Source: Branchinecta lynchi
Taxonomy: Eukaryota > Arthropoda > Branchiopoda > Anostraca > Branchinectidae
Direction: 5' to 3'
Length of the DNA stretch: 64,000 nucleotides
NCBI GenBank assembly: GCA_023053575.1
Contig: JAKZAP010000007.1
Location: 17,451,508 to 17,515,507, forward strand
The notes beneath the pieces were generated by a model. It saw only the letters and a list, made by a program, of their open reading frames with translations, was not told the DNA's origin and did not search any database. The position numbers were made by a program, and so were the translations under genes. Shown here piece by piece: positions 63,964 through 64,000 of the stretch (within the stretch, counting starts at the first letter, position 1; every line of letters starts with the position of its first letter).

Positions 63964-64000
63964 AATTCTGTAAAAACCTCTATATTATCTTATTATTTAA

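Overview
The window looks like nuclear DNA of an invertebrate-type metazoan. It is AT-rich, intron-rich and crowded with transposons and simple repeats. One host gene is recognisable: five in-phase exons on the + strand (8165-24448) read as the C-terminal four fifths of GEMIN2 (SIP1), a core subunit of the SMN complex that assembles snRNPs. Its 5' exons were not found, and its introns are packed with mobile elements. The species cannot be named from this sequence.

Layout. 1422-5505: nearly complete LINE (ORF1 with zinc knuckles; ORF2 endonuclease plus RT, frameshifted near 4140). 6712-12838: repeats, a small hAT-type MITE with a perfect 8-bp target duplication, GEMIN2 exons, and a 335-bp identical direct duplication containing one GEMIN2 exon and flanking a Penelope-like fragment. 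15303-20085: a large dispersed repeat with a 1.9-kb hAT-type element nested in it. 21130-23357: a decayed LINE on the - strand. 26161-31220: repeat fragments and a three-level nest of transposons.

The centrepiece is a complete Polinton/Maverick at 31559-44964 (13,406 bp), with 586-bp terminal inverted repeats that look identical by eye, 5'-AG...CT-3' ends and a 6-bp target duplication TGAATA. It encodes a protein-primed DNA polymerase B, retrovirus-type integrase, adenovirus-type cysteine protease, FtsK/HerA-type packaging ATPase, double-jelly-roll major capsid protein, penton-like protein, a fibre-like protein, small basic/membrane-active virion candidates, a zinc-ribbon protein, a membrane protein and a 102-aa protein present once in each terminal repeat. 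All long frames are open. This is the gene set of a virus-like self-synthesising transposon: replication (POLB), integration (INT) and a full capsid module (MCP, penton, protease, ATPase).

Two linked observations stand out. Every one of twelve ATG-started Polinton genes begins at TAAATG, usually inside a longer AAAATT...YCTAATAAATGG block. The only two frames without that block are the protease and the integrase. Each of these lies in the -1 frame of an overlapping upstream gene, and each overlap carries a textbook -1 slippery heptamer in exactly the right phase (A_AAA_AAC for the protease, T_TTA_AAA for the integrase). The integrase has no usable ATG at all. This suggests retrovirus-like programmed frameshifting in a Polinton.

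Downstream of the Polinton (44965-64000) the window is mostly repeats: several copies of a GGGATCCC-ended family with internal minisatellites, a second family with about 400-bp units, foldback elements, MITEs and LINE 3' ends. No further host gene could be supported.
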